Positions 1 through 11,207 of a stretch of 64,000 nt of DNA are shown here, in pieces. The position numbers and the translations under genes were made by a program. This stretch comes from Aricia agestis (Eukaryota; Arthropoda; Insecta; Lepidoptera; Lycaenidae): assembly GCF_905147365.1 (NCBI RefSeq), contig NC_056425.1, forward strand, positions 10,815,001 to 10,879,000. The letters run 5' to 3'. Below the pieces are notes generated by a model. That model had not been told where the DNA came from and made no database searches. It saw only the letters and a list, made by a program, of their open reading frames with translations. Numbering within the stretch: the stretch's first letter is position 1; the number at the start of each line of letters is the position of its first letter.

Positions 1-90
1 TAGTCTGTCATAAAGTGACATTTTAATTGAATTTTTGTCGGTCGCGATTAGCCGCGCTGCCGCGGTAAAGATCGGAACGGCACCTAAGTT
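1..90. repeat. End fragment of a hairpin MITE-like element (family also at 8283-8480 and 23850-24100)
   Basis: The segment reads cataaagtgacattttaatt followed by ttttgtcggtcgcg. The same end sequence occurs at about 8415-8450, and a relative closes the hairpin element at 23850-24100. It lies in the intron upstream of the phosphatase last exon and is cut by the window edge. Confidence 0.5.
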
Positions 91-310
91 TTTTTTTTAA
101 TTTTTATTAAGGCAAAAACAGTTTTTTACAAAAATTATTACAAATATAATTACAAATAAACCTAAATTACCATTAATTGCTAAACTATGAAAGATTTAAA
201 GGATGCGTTTGTTAAGTAACAGTCGCGATCACAAAACTAGACTAAAGGGTTACTGTAATACACAACAATAATGTGGACTTAAGTTACTACTAATACAAAA
301 TATAATGATA

Positions 311-1000
311 TTAAAATTCAGATAATTCGCGTACTTGTTTCTTGTAATCGCGCAGCTTTGAGGAGAAGATGTCTACTTTGCATAGATTTTTATTATAATG
401 TATACAAGAACGCCCGAGAAAGGTATTTTTTGCATAATTTCTATGACAAAAAGGAATGTGAAAAGTGTCTTTAGAACGTGAGGAAAAAGATCGAGGAACT
501 TTAAAGTGTACCAAACTTAATAAGTCTGGGGAGCTGGTATAATTGTTGACAATTTTATAAAGGAAAATAGCATCTAGGTTGTCACGTCTGGAGCACAAAG
601 AATGCATGTGATGTAGTTTCATGCTTTCCTTGTAATCTGTGTATGTGTGTCTGGAGTGGTAATTAAGGTATTTTACAAACTTTTTTTGTACTTTTTATAA
701 TCTCCGAACGTGGACGTCATAACTGGGACTCCAGACCATGCTACCAAATTCGAGAACACTACGCACATAGGACATGTAAAGTGTTTTCAAAGTGTTACCC
801 CTACGGAAAGGCTTGCTGAGACGGATTATAAGACCCAATGCTTTAAATGCCTTCGTCACTATCCTATCAATAAGTAAATTGAAATGTAATTTAGCATCTA
901 AATAAATGCCGAGATCACGCACCTCAGAAACACGATCGATAGGTCTACCTAACATCCTGTACTCGAAAGATACCGGGATATAGTTTATAGTTTATGTCCA
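311..1000 (-). pseudogene. Decayed LINE reverse transcriptase C-terminus
   Basis: On the minus strand two open segments (955-695 and 622-311) lie in the same frame, joined by a readable linker. The first has the typical late reverse-transcriptase block of LINE ORF2 (RVSEVRDLGIYLDAKL, then LYMSYVRSVLEFGSMVWSP). The linker shows a TAA where the family usually has Glu (R-L-stop-K-V-Q-K-K-F), so a nonsense mutation separates the two parts. The second part is the extreme C-terminus. Readable coding continues upstream to about 1000 (INYIPVSFEYR). This is a dead copy of a Jockey/CR1-like non-LTR element, in antisense inside the phosphatase intron. The exact clade is not resolved. Confidence 0.8.
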
Positions 1001-1111
1001 CAGTTTGTCTATACTTTCGCATTTCTACTCGTGGCCATGCTTAGGCTACTGATATTTTATAAAAGTAACTTTCAGTTTCAATGAAAATGCTAATTGTCCT
1101 TTCTGTTGCAG

Positions 1112-1192
1112 ACCGAGTACAAATACTGCTACGACCTCGTACTCCACTACGTGCTGCACTATTTGAATAAAGACATGAACGAAAAGAAGTGA
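1112..1192 (+). CDS. Receptor-type protein tyrosine phosphatase, last catalytic-domain exon (partial)
   Basis: A 3' splice site (ttctgttgcag, AG at 1110-1111) opens a phase-0 exon encoding TEYKYCYDLVLHYVLHYL plus a short charged tail, then TGA at 1190-1192. The (Q)TExQYxFCYxxxLxYL pattern is the conserved final helix of protein tyrosine phosphatase domains, where it usually follows a short MVQ stretch encoded in the preceding exon. Cys-Tyr at this position and the lack of the receptor type III ending favour the D2 domain of a two-domain receptor phosphatase; Ptp99A is a possibility I cannot confirm. Everything upstream lies outside the window. The remarkable feature is that the frame stays open past the TGA (see next entry). 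GTGAGA at 1189-1194 overlaps the stop and could also be a 5' splice site. Confidence 0.75.
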   Translation, partial: TEYKYCYDLVLHYVLHYLNKDMNEKK

Positions 1193-3004
1193 GAGTGCGA
1201 ACTCAAGGACGAACTCTGGTTTATCGAATTCGGGCGCGGCGCCGCCCTGCCCACCACGCCGGAGGAGCAGAGCCCGCTGCCCGCGCCGAAGGACCGGCGG
1301 CAGCAGGGCCGGCCCGCGCACCCGCGCCGCGGCCTGTCCCTCGACCGCATCATGCCCAGCGCCATCCGCCCGCCGCTGCCGCACGCCGTCACCGTGGACG
1401 CCCCCCGCCGCCCCCGCCGCGACCGCCCCCCGCTCCGCCGCTCCATTCGCCTCGAGGACGACGACGCGGCGGCCGAGGAGCGGCGGCGCGCGTTCGGACG
1501 CGGCCCCCGCGCGCCATCCTTCGACGAGGGCGACGCCAGCGACGAGCACGAGGAGTGCGAGTGCAGCCGCTCCCTCGAGCGCTCCGGCCCGTCGGCCGAC
1601 ACTCCCGACGACGACGACGACGACATAGAACCAGAGTTCGCCGGGACTCCCCCCGTCGACGCCCCGATCGAAAGAAACTCACACTTGCGAGGCGCCTCCG
1701 CCGACCGCATCCTGGACCGCCGCGACTTTCCGCCGCCGCCGCGGGCGCCCTCGCGCGCACAGTCGCAGGGCGTGTTCGAGCGCCGGCTCCCCAGGATATA
1801 TAAGCTGGGCCTAATGGACAAGTCGAAGCGCGCCAGCTCCGGCGCCCTGTACGAGCGCACCGACCGGTCGCCGACGGAGGCCTTCTACAACGCGACGGGC
1901 TCGACGAGGCTCAGCTCGCAGGAGCTCTTCGAAAAATTTTGTTCCGAGGACTTCACCTCGCTTTACGGACGGGAGGATCTCCGCAAGCGGGACCGGCGGC
2001 CGCCCCACTCCAAGTCCACCGGCAGCAGCGGCTCCGACGTGCGGCACGAGCGCGGCTGCCGGCGCGTCCCGTGCGGCTCGCAGCCCGCGCTCGGGCGCCG
2101 CCCCGTCTGTCACGCGACCCGGTCGGACCGCTCCACCGACTCCGACGACGCCTCTCCGCGCCGGTCGAAGCTCCGCGCCCTGCCCCTCGACGCCGAGAGG
2201 CAGAACTCCGCCGACTGCTCCCGCTCGGCGCCGCTCCTCAGCCCCGACAGGTTCGAGGCGCGCTTCACGTTCGACATCTCGGAGCGCAGCGAGGTCACCT
2301 CCAACCGCGACGAGACGCCCTCGGACGCCACCGAGACGCGGAACCTCACGCTGTACGAGGAACCACACTCGGATCGGACCAGCGTCTGTGAGCTGGACGA
2401 CTCCGCTTTCGGTTCGCAGCGCCCATCGCTCCGCCGGGACGGCTCGAGGAAACGCTTCGGACCCTTCGACCTGAGCGCCCTCGACTTCCGGCCGATCGAC
2501 GACGAGAGCCCGCGCGTCAGCCGGCGGACCTCGCAGAGGAGCGTCGATGACACCATTCGCCAAAACTCGGAGACGCGGAGCTGGGCGTCCGACTCGATCT
2601 TCGACACGCCCGAGCGGCATCCGCAGCTCGACACGTCGCCGTCGTCGACGGACACGCGGCGCTACCTCACCGCGCGCGAGTCCGCCCGCGCTGAGTCCGC
2701 CGCCGCCGACTCCACGCTCGCCGACACCACCACGGCGGAGGAGGCGCCGAGCGTCGTCGAGCGGTCCGAGCGCTCGCCCGCGCCGCAGGACACCGTCGAC
2801 CTGCAGGCGGACGACGAGGACGACGAGGAGGAGGAGGTACCGACGCCCCCGCCGGACCCACGCCTGGCGAGCCGCCCGTCTATGCACAAACTTGAGCCTC
2901 TGGAGCCGGAGCGGCTGTGCGGGGGCGGGGAGGGGGCGCGGGGCGGCGCGCGTCGGCGCGGGGCGAGCGAGCCGCGGCGCACGTCGCGCTGCTTCCCGCT
3001 CTGA
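1193..3004 (+). CDS. 603-codon in-frame extension after the phosphatase stop: disordered acidic/arginine-rich tail
   Basis: Immediately after the TGA the same frame reads ECELKDELWFIEFG and stays open to TGA at 3002-3004. The first Met is at 1352. The product looks like a genuine intrinsically disordered cytoplasmic tail: rich in Ser, Arg, Asp, Glu and Pro, with acidic runs (DDDDDD near 1612-1630; EDDEEEE near 2815-2835), RxxS-type phosphosite-like motifs, and non-repetitive segments with mixed residues such as SSQELFEKFCSEDFTSLYG and RFTFDISERSEV. It ends SRCFPL. Very high GC keeps several other frames open as well, so ORF length alone is weak evidence. The mixed, non-repetitive composition of this frame and its phase match with the upstream exon are better evidence. 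It could be reached by stop readthrough, by removal of a short intron spanning the TGA, or by correcting a sequence error. I infer it is translated as the phosphatase C-terminal tail, but cannot prove it. Confidence 0.6.
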   Translation, partial: ECELKDELWFIEFGRGAALPTTPEEQSPLPAPKDRRQQGRPAHPRRGLSLDRIMPSAIRPPLPHAVTVDAPRRPRRDRPPLRRSIRLEDDDAAAEERRRAFGRGPRAPSFDEGDASDEHEECECSRSLERSGPSADTPDDDDDDIEPEFAGTPPVDAPIERNSHLRGASADRILDRRDFPPPPRAPSRAQSQGVFERRLPRIYKLGLMDKSKRASSGALYERTDRSPTEAFYNATGSTRLSSQELFEKFCSEDFTSLYGREDLRKRDRRPPHSKSTGSSGSDVRHERGCRRVPCGSQPALGRRPVCHATRSDRSTDSDDASPRRSKLRALPLDAERQNSADCSRSAPLLSPDRFEARFTFDISERSEVTSNRDETPSDATETRNLTLYEEPHSDRTSVCELDDSAFGSQRPSLRRDGSRKRFGPFDLSALDFRPIDDESPRVSRRTSQRSVDDTIRQNSETRSWASDSIFDTPERHPQLDTSPSSTDTRRYLTARESARAESAAADSTLADTTTAEEAPSVVERSERSPAPQDTVDLQADDEDDEEEEVPTPPPDPRLASRPSMHKLEPLEPERLCGGGEGARGGARRRGASEPRRTSRCFPL

Positions 3005-4000
3005 GGGCGCGCGCGGCGCCGGCGCGTGAGTCGCGCCGCAGCCGCCGCGCCCCCCACGCCGTGCCTTCTCGCCGCCGCGCGGGCGACCCTGCGTTTCTAC
3101 ATGTAGGACCCCGGCGCGCCCCGGCCGCCGGTGTAGCGTAGTCTAGTCCCCCGACCCTAGGAGCGACGCCCCGTCGCCGTCCCCTAGTCTTCGCCTCCTA
3201 CCGAACGGTAACTGCCAAAATTCTAATGTTAGATTAATCGTATCGTCGTAATATTATTATAATTGTAACTCGATTTATCGTAGGGACGTACGTCGTCGAG
3301 TAGGCTGTGCCTAGACGACATTACGTAGAGCGTAGATTCTAAATCTCGTAGAAATGATCCCGGGCCGCGCCGCGACCGACACAGGGCCCCGCGCCCCCCT
3401 ACTCGCGGGCTGTATAGTGTAAGTGACAGTCAGGAATTGCGTCGTAGTTTTGTAGGTGCCCGGCGCCGTGGAGTCCTTTTAATATTTTAATGTAACGTTT
3501 TAATTATACACGATCGCGTCTATGGTAATCGATAAATGAAATTATTTACATACTTTATTTAGACCTAGCGGGGGTAGAGAGAGGCGCCGCGCGGCGGGGC
3601 CCTCCGGGGGCTGTGTCCGACACCGGCGGGGCCCCGGCCGCGCGGGGCACAGTATTTATTTGATATTTTGGTGTTAGTCGCTGTCGGTGTCGTTGGATGT
3701 TCTAGTGTATTCCAATATTTTATTGTTTGTATTCCAGTATTTACAGATTATTTATGATAAAGTTTATACGTGCGTTGCGAATGTGCCGTGTTGTTTTCGG
3801 TGTTATTTATGTATAAAGTTTACGAATATACGTGCCAAAATAATATTGTAGCTAGCTATGTATCTGACTGTTCCAGTCCTCGTGTTTCCTTGTGACGTCA
3901 CGTATGACGTAACTCAACCTATACGTTACGGTAGTCTGTCCTAGTAACGTTATATTAAATGTCTTAAAGACTGTAATATTAGGATCAGCCCGCAGGCGGT
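3005..4000 (+). other. Probable phosphatase 3' UTR
   Basis: GC-rich sequence continues to about 3660 and then grades into AT-rich sequence with no coding frame. An ATTAAA-like signal lies near 3952-3957. No strong AATAAA is visible before 4000. The end point is a guess. Confidence 0.4.
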
Positions 4001-4849
4001 ATTTTAAAGAGTGGTTTAAAATTGTGCTTTATTTGCTGCAAGATAAGATACACAATCCTTTGCAAATGCGGGCGTGCCACTGGAAACTGATTTGACAAGT
4101 CATGTTTATGCTAATTTCGTACCTGCCTTCTATAGATTATACATTATTATTTTATTTTAACAGTGGCTACTCTGAAGTGAATTCTATCTATTGTCATTTT
4201 CACATTATATTTTCATTTTCTAATTTTTCTACAACGTAATTACTTTCCCTTAAAATATATAAAATTAATTGATACTATGGTGAGAAACATAATTCTAGGT
4301 GTAGGTTAGTTAGGTAGGATTAATCAAAATATAATACACGTAAGGTTAACTACATTCAAAATATTATATTTCCGGTGCAAATCTTTAGAGTTTATTAAGA
4401 GTTTCAGTTTCGTACAAAACAAAATAAATTTCTTAATTTCATGGTGATACAAAACATAGTAATTTCCGCAAACCGTTAATAAAATGAGATTATAATTATA
4501 ATAAATATATTTTAAAGCATACAAAATGAATGCCGGAGGACTTTAGCATAATTTAATTAATCGGGCCGCAGGTTTCGTTTATATGTGCATCGTTTAATTA
4601 TAATTAATTATTATCAACACACAATAAAATTTAACCATCACGGTTTTACTGAATGCTGAAATTAAATTAAGCTATTGGAAAATATTAATGATCTGGGAGT
4701 TTTTTAAATTTTGGAATATATAATTTAAAAGTACTTTAGATTAAAGAAAGAGATAAGACAAAAGTTAAAAATTCGCGGTTTCACGTGGATTGTCTCGCTA
4801 AAAGGAGAATAAGTCCTTCTCTAATCTCTATACACCTTTTGCATAAAGT
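4001..4849. other. AT-rich intergenic sequence, no gene seen
   Basis: No ORF with protein-like composition and no recognisable repeat. Only simple AT-rich sequence. Confidence 0.5.
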
Positions 4850-5417
4850 TGGATTTATATGCGTCCGCCCTCCATCCGCCCGAACTCGCGGTTAGGCGGC
4901 TACAACGCGAGATCACAAGCAATTGTATGTATATCAATACGCGAGCGAAAAACTTTGGATTCCTTTTGACGAAAAATGCGGAAAGTAGGTGATTGAAATT
5001 TTGCACAGTTATAATTAAATATGGTGAAAAAGTGCACTGAGCTATAATATTATTTTGAAATTATGCTTTTATCTAGCTTTTATCATACATTTTTTAACAA
5101 ATAAAACCTCACACACACTACAATGTGCACACTTCCATCTTTTTGAATGACAAGCCTATACATACGCATTATACTCTTTTGTTTATGGTTGAAGTCTGTT
5201 GTCAAATTAAAAATGGATTGTTGTTTTTTTTTTTATTAGATCTGAAATAATCAATAGTTTAAACGGGGAGCCAAAAGAAGAAGATGATTAAATTTAAGGT
5301 CGAATTTCGACCATTGGGCGATCTCTAGTCTAAGTAAATCTTTATATACGATTGCTTGTGATCTCGCGGTGAAAAAGCCAAACCACGCGTTCACGCGGAC
5401 GCATATAAATCCAGTCT
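4850..5417. repeat. Inverted-repeat element, about 570 bp
   Basis: Ends are complementary: ggatttatatgcgtccgc at the left and gcggacgcatataaatcc at the right, each followed by a segment containing caagcaattg / caattgcttgtgatctcgcg-type sequence. The same interior occurs split at 28523-28683 and 31498-31900, and an end-like piece at 8620-8690. It is a non-autonomous DNA element. Confidence 0.7.
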
Positions 5418-5903
5418 AAATTATTACAGCATTGAAAGTGTCTGTTTAAAAATAACCATCGTAATTTCACTCTCAAAGGAAATCGAATTTCGAATCAACA
5501 GGTTTCAAATGAATTTTTTATTACGTTCCAAATTCAATTATTTTTCTTTGATGGCGTGGAACGTTTTATATTCTTTATTCAAAGGGATCGTTAACGTCCT
5601 ATAAAATTAATTTAAAATCATTACTTACATGCAAAAAACGATTCGGTACTAGAAACTTTAAATAATATTAAAACTTAAACTCAGCAGTTTGTAATTTATT
5701 TGGCAAATGCTGAACAATATTTCTTATTGCGATAATCAATATCACGATTCGTTTTCGTCGAATTACGTATGCGATAAATATCGTGATATAATAATGTTGA
5801 GAGTAGCCCTCTTCAAAAAGCTACGGCGTAATAATGCTACGTCCTTCGCAGACCACGAGCTACAGTAGAGCTTCTACGAAATAAGCAAAATAATGATAAA
5901 CCA
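5418..5903. other. AT-rich intergenic sequence, no gene seen
   Basis: No supported gene. A short gtagagcttctacg stem and alternating AT sequence are all I see. Confidence 0.4.
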
Positions 5904-6346
5904 TTAAGAGCTCACCTGACTCTAAAAATCAAACATCGTCCTTCTCTCCTCACACTCACGCCCGTCTTTCATATGCCAGGTGAAAAAGGACGGCGCGGAA
6001 TCATCGCCGAGTTAGTTTTACTTGAATAAAAGACGAACTATAATGATTATGAAAAAAGTGTTTTGAGCAAATTTAGGTTTTATCAATACCTTTTTAGATA
6101 TTAAAAAATATTAAAGAAAAGACAGCAAACTTCGAAGATCCAAGCAAAAATGTGTCTAAAACAAGGTTTTTTGTAAAAAAGAAACTATCGAGCATTTTTT
6201 GAGTAATCGTGTTTTCGTCTTGAGCATTTAATCTTTATGAACTGAAGTTACTTGTGTCAAAAAATCAGTTTTCTAGACCTTACAGATTTTGAGATCTAGG
6301 TTAAAGTATGTAGTCAAGTTAGGGTCATATGGGCTCTTAGGCGAGC
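5904..6346. repeat. MITE-like element beginning TTAAGAGCTCACCTG
   Basis: Left end ttaagagctcacctgac and right end gggctcttaggcgag are roughly complementary, over an AT-rich interior without coding potential. It ends directly against the next element. Confidence 0.5.
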
Positions 6347-6351
6347 ACTTA

Positions 6352-6800
6352 CCTCAATTCCAAAACGATAACCTTGCACACAACCGAAGTCGTGTACGCA
6401 TCATATTAAGAATAATTTTAGCTTAGCATAAAATTGTAGTTTCGAGGAGCGGATCTTCTCTATATTATTTTTCATGTGTTTTTTTTTTATATATTTGGAA
6501 ATAAATATAAGGAACAAAATTGTTCGGTTCAGACCTTTTTAATATAGATTCACTAACAATTTATTCAAACAAAATGTATGTTATTGTAGTTAATACTTAT
6601 ATTTCGATGATAAAGATTTTTGTCGGAGGTGAGTTTGTAAATTAATTACAGCCAAAGTATTACGTTTGATTAAAATATTTATGATTTAAACCCTTTTAAA
6701 TGTTGAGTTTTATCTCATTTTTTTTACTTTTCGTTATTATATTGGAACTAGGTAAACCGATAGTCAATAAATAACAAAATGGGGTTTGTCCCCGCCTTAA
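6352..6800 (-). repeat. TTAA-flanked non-autonomous element, truncated copy
   Basis: Reverse-complement relative of the intact copy at 28861-29306. It shares the accaaccgaagtc/ttggttgtgtgcaaa block, the ggtaaaccgatagtc region and the terminal ccccgccttaa (TTAA 6797-6800). The distal end is missing at about 6352, where the neighbouring MITE abuts. Confidence 0.65.
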
Positions 6801-7447
6801 TATAAACTGATGGACAGATTAAAATCAAATTTTTGGTTTGTGTTCAATGAGTTCAAGAATAACACAAATTCACAATTGAAAACGGCTGGACCGATTTGAT
6901 GATGATGTGTTTAAATGAGAGGGATAAACAATTATTCGGTCAACTATGTAATGTTTTTTCACTTAATTGCAAATCCATCCTGAGCCTAACAGCATTAAAA
7001 ATAAGCTATTGTGTCTGCTAGTGATAAAAATAACCAACAAAACAATTATATTGCTATATTTATAATATTTAGAGAATTTGTTTCCTCCGATCATCATCCC
7101 TATAGAAGCTCGTTTCTATAGGGATGGGACGGATAAGGAAGATTATTCAAAAAGGTATACAGCGGTAAAGTAGGTATTGTTTTCAAAGTATAATGAGGGC
7201 TTAGGTTTATGAGATTAAGTGATAATACCCAACTCGAATAGCTTCTGAATATTTAGAACACAATTTTGTATTTAAACTCGTAAGAAGCTAGATACATAAG
7301 GAGGTTGATTCATAGGCAGATGGCGGATATACGTAATTTGGTCGCGTTATGTCAAACCCAGCCACGGATCACGACTTATATTTGTATTCTCATAATTCAA
7401 CCAAATAACAACTGCCTATGATTAAAGAGCAAGGAACCTAATTGGTA
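6801..7447. repeat. Intergenic; short MITE-like segment at about 7310-7425
   Basis: 7310-7425 starts with ttcataggcagatggcgg and ends with a complementary aactgcctatgat. A second copy lies at 42088-42210. A 14-bp stem (catccctatagaa/ttctatagggatg) lies near 7095-7125. Nothing else is supported. Confidence 0.4.
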
Positions 7448-7750
7448 TGAGGTATTTTTCAAAATTTCCAACTTTAGGACGTATACCCATAACTACCGGA
7501 ATAGAGAAACAAAGGCCTGAGCAAGAGAGATGTCACTATCAGTAACACTGCGTGGTAAAAAGAGACGTGTGATACACGACAGCAGCACTCTTTTTTTGAC
7601 GTCCAGTCGGCACGTGCCGCACGTTGACAATTCAATCATGCTTGTGAAACCTATTTCATTTGACAGCTCGAGATTGTTGCTCTATTCCGCTAGGTATATT
7701 AACTTTATGGGTATACGTCCTAAACTTGGAAATTTTGAAAAATACCTCAT
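7448..7750. repeat. Fold-back MITE, copy 1 (partner at 20353-20634)
   Basis: About 60-bp arms: atgaggtatttttcaaaatt at the left and its complement aattttgaaaaatacctcat at the right. Both enclose ggacgtatacccata and the family terminus ggaatagag/ctctattccgctaggtatat. The interior (agagacgtgtgat, ttgacgtccagtcggcacgtg) is shared with 20353-20634. The small frame inside is an artefact. Confidence 0.75.
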
Positions 7751-9449
7751 TTTGGCTTCAAGAGATGAAACATATGTACCAATCGATAGTACAACAAAAT
7801 ATAAACTCTTTGGTAAAATGTCGTAACTGACACTGTTTCGGAATATATAGGAGTTAAAAAAGAGTTTCAATTTTTTTTATTGAATTAGGTCACTGGATTT
7901 GAATAATGTACACTGGTCATAATAATATAATCATATAAATATTTATTGCGGTGCTAGTAACGCTAACATAACACTTTGAGTGAGGGCTCTGTAAATAACA
8001 TATATAACGTCAAATGTTGTATAAATTTTTCACTGAAACACTTTCAAATACACCAGAGGCAGCCAAATGTAATCATTTGTATTGTATTGCATTTTGTATA
8101 AATTTTTGCACCTTTACGCGGGGCATTTGACACGGCTTTTAAAATTTTTAATATTGTACAATGCTAAGGAATTCGGAGTTCTGTTACACTTTGCTGCGGT
8201 GCTGAATTCAGTGGGTGTAACAGGGCTTTTAGATAAAGGTGACTTTCCGATCTTTCCTACAATTAGTGACCGTGACTGACAAAATTTAAACCAAATGCCC
8301 TTTTATGACTTATGCTATAGGTTTAGTTATCTACCGACATTGGTCTAGCGACCCATGCCGCCGCCGCTTCTTTGTATTGGCTTAGAGCCAAATGAAACCT
8401 TATAGCCTAGGTCATAAAGTAGCATTTTATTTTAATTTTTGTCGGTCGCGGTAGCATTGTGATCTTAATCGGAACGGAACCTTAACGAATAACGACGCAC
8501 AACCTACTCAGTTCTAAACTTAAATGTAATAGGTAGATAGCGTGCGGTCTCTTACATTTTAACCGACTTTCCAAAAAGGAAGGTCCTGCATATTATATTA
8601 TATTATTTATTTAGATCACTGTCATTCACATACAATTGCTTGTGATCTCGCATTGTACCCGCCAAACCGCGTGTTGGGGCGGACGTACATATTACATAGA
8701 GCCTTACAAGCCATAACAAAGCTTAATAGTACGATAGACCCACTTTTTCCCACAAAGAACTGGGATAGTTTTTCCCAACTGGCAACATCGTGGGACACTT
8801 AAAATATCATCCATCAACTCCCAATCTAATTATGCTAGCCATCTGCTGCTAATTCTTATGCAATGTTGAAAAGGGTTTTGACACTTTTCCCCTATTATTA
8901 TGTTTCTTATTTACAGAGCGCCATTACAGATTTTGCCCCATTAACTTCTTTTTAAATTCTGTAAAAAATATGCTAAACAAATTTTATTTTTACGGTAACT
9001 TATCTCTCAAAAGTGTCAAAACTCACATAAATTGTGCCACAGTTAAACACAGTTTCTATCCCAGTTTTAACGAAATATAAACTCAGGAAGTTACTATATA
9101 TACAACATAATTATATTATACAACATTAATTATAATACCAATTTTAAAGTGAAGAAAAATGTAATAGACCGCATATATTTTACAATTTTGTAAGAGCATT
9201 TTAGAGTTACGCTTACAAAACGTAGCGTAGGATCTGGAGTCCAAATTAGTTTAAATTAAAAGACAATTTATCTTTTACCAACAATTGTATAGTACGGATA
9301 GTACTAACATAGTATAGCACTAATATAAAATAGCACAAAACGTTATGTTATATATTTTAAAGAGCTTTTTTGCTGTAATCGATAGTATTCCTAATAAAGT
9401 AAAATTAATAAATTATGTTATTTAACAATATTTAAGTATAATTTGTTAA

Positions 9450-9492
<43 letters not shown>

Positions 9493-9959
9493 TTCAAATG
9501 TATAGAGTTTTTATTATATAGGCTGAAATGCCTTGACCTAAGTTCTTCGCAAACGGGCGATTGTTGCGGCCCAGCTAAATGACTGCTAAGTCTACTGATA
9601 ATTTTACTCGTAGTAAACGACGTTACGTGTGAGTGTAACAGGTAACAGGTTATACAAATGTATAAGTTTATTAGAAAAAAAGGTTTTTAATTCCTGGGAA
9701 TAATATTTTTATACCAGACAACTATTTCACGCGAAGCCACAGGCAAAATGTTGTATATGATAGAGCTGTCGCTTGCCATTAGTATTGCAGTGACTCGTTT
9801 GCGCCAAACTTTTAACGAAACAAAGGGTAGTTAGCAAATAATTCTATACAATAGGCTATGTCCAATGTTAGTTTTACAACACAATAGAGTTAAATTATTA
9901 TCTCTAGCGTATGGCGCTTCGTAATTTTAAATGGCAACACAAAATAGTCGCGGAGTCGT
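7751..9959. other. Gene-free AT-rich region with MITE relic (8283-8480) and TA microsatellite (about 9455-9489)
   Basis: 8283-8480 contains tttagttatctaccgacatt and tctagcgacccatgccgcc, the core of the hairpin family at 23850-24100. 8620-8690 resembles an end of the 4850-5417 element. A (TA)n tract of about 35 bp lies near 9455-9489. No ORF in this stretch is protein-like. Confidence 0.55.
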
Positions 9960-10059
9960 ATCGTTAACTGTGAAATACAACATGGCTGGCTTTTCCCTGA
10001 TATACGGCGGTAATTCTTACTAAATACGAGCAAGCTCTCATTTTGTACATTTCAGACGA

Positions 10060-10207
10060 TTTAGCCCCAATTTCACCAACGACTGTTAAAGTTAACGCCG
10101 GAATTAGTATCACGTTACCTCTTTCGATTTTCATATGAATGAATGAGAAGACATTACATTTCAACAAGCTGTTAACACTAACAGACGTTGGTGAAATTGG
10201 GGCTAAA
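10060..10207. repeat. 148-bp hairpin MITE
   Basis: tttagccccaatttcaccaa at 10060 is the exact complement of ttggtgaaattggggctaaa ending at 10207. The two arms form a hairpin over a short AT-rich interior. Confidence 0.8.
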
Positions 10208-10319
10208 CTTAACAATTTTATTCGAGTATATTGACGTACAACTTCTGGGGATGTTGCATTCGCATCCATTATAAAAAATCCATTTTTTCATTTCGCTTTT
10301 ACTCTACAGAATGTAACAA

Positions 10320-10505
10320 AACGATGTTGAACTTATATTGAGTTCACTGTGAGAGTAGCACTGCTGAAAGAGCAATTTTTTGTGATTTGTATGGGCAAGA
10401 GCCCTGACGTCGTGAATTTGCACATACTTTTGCAGTTTACTCTATACAGGCGACTCACACACACCCTTAAGTATTATTACTTTATTTTGTTACATCCTGT
10501 ATTTA
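10320..10505. repeat. MITE family copy (relatives at 25650-25915, 39790-39900, 51000-51165)
   Basis: Contains gagttcactgtgagagtagc, cactgctgaaagagc, tgtatgggcaagagccc and a distal cccttaagtattattacttt...ttgttacatcctgta end, matching the better preserved hairpin at 25650-25915. Confidence 0.65.
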
Positions 10506-10758
10506 TATACCTTTACCTTATAAGGTGAAATTTCTTAATCGAATTTATTCTTTCTTAATCGAGTTTTTCATAACTTTTATCTTTTTCCTTTATTATAATA
10601 TAAATATTGTTATAAAGTATGCGATGCAATTTTCTTAGGTGAAGCGTGCGATTAAATTTATAACGTTTGTTCAATTATTATGTTGTATGAGCGTCAAACA
10701 TTTGTCTCGGCTTAGCGAGGGTATTATAGAGTTAACTTTGAATATTTAGATTATTTTC

Positions 10759-11207
10759 AAGTTCGGTGCAGACGGGCCACAAACCTCCACATAAACTCAC
10801 AATCCTTTATGATGTTCCAATCAGCAACACGTTTGCGGTCACTAAAAGCACGGAAACCTTCCTAGAACTGCTGAAAGAAATTGCTATTGACATAAGCAGT
10901 AATTGAGTGCTGATTCAAAATGACGTATTCGCTAGTTTCGATAACAAAGTTATATGACAAAAATTTGTGGGATTTAAAATAACGCATCACAAGCGTGATT
11001 ACACTTAACGAAGCGTTATGTCAAATCACATACATTTTTGACATCTAACTTAGATATCGGAAAAAGCGAATGCGTTTTGACTTAGCAATATGTTGTGTGG
11101 TCTTTCTTTACTGAGTTTTTTTTCTGTGTTACAATTTTGTGTGTGCAATAACTTTTAAATAAATAAAACAAATAAAAGCATGTAGTTGTAGCCCGTCTGC
11201 ACCGCAC
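10759..11207. repeat. MITE-like element, about 450 bp
   Basis: ttcggtgcagacgggcc at the left is complementary to gcccgtctgcaccgcacc at the right. The interior is non-coding. Confidence 0.6.

Noticed and set aside
1046..3057. Several long open frames on the minus strand and in other + frames over the phosphatase tail
   Set aside because: GC-rich sequence removes stops in all frames. Their products are Arg/Ala/Gly-dominated low-complexity shadows; only the + frame in phase with the upstream exon has mixed composition.
9455..9489. Possible replication or regulatory element
   Set aside because: It is a plain TA microsatellite.
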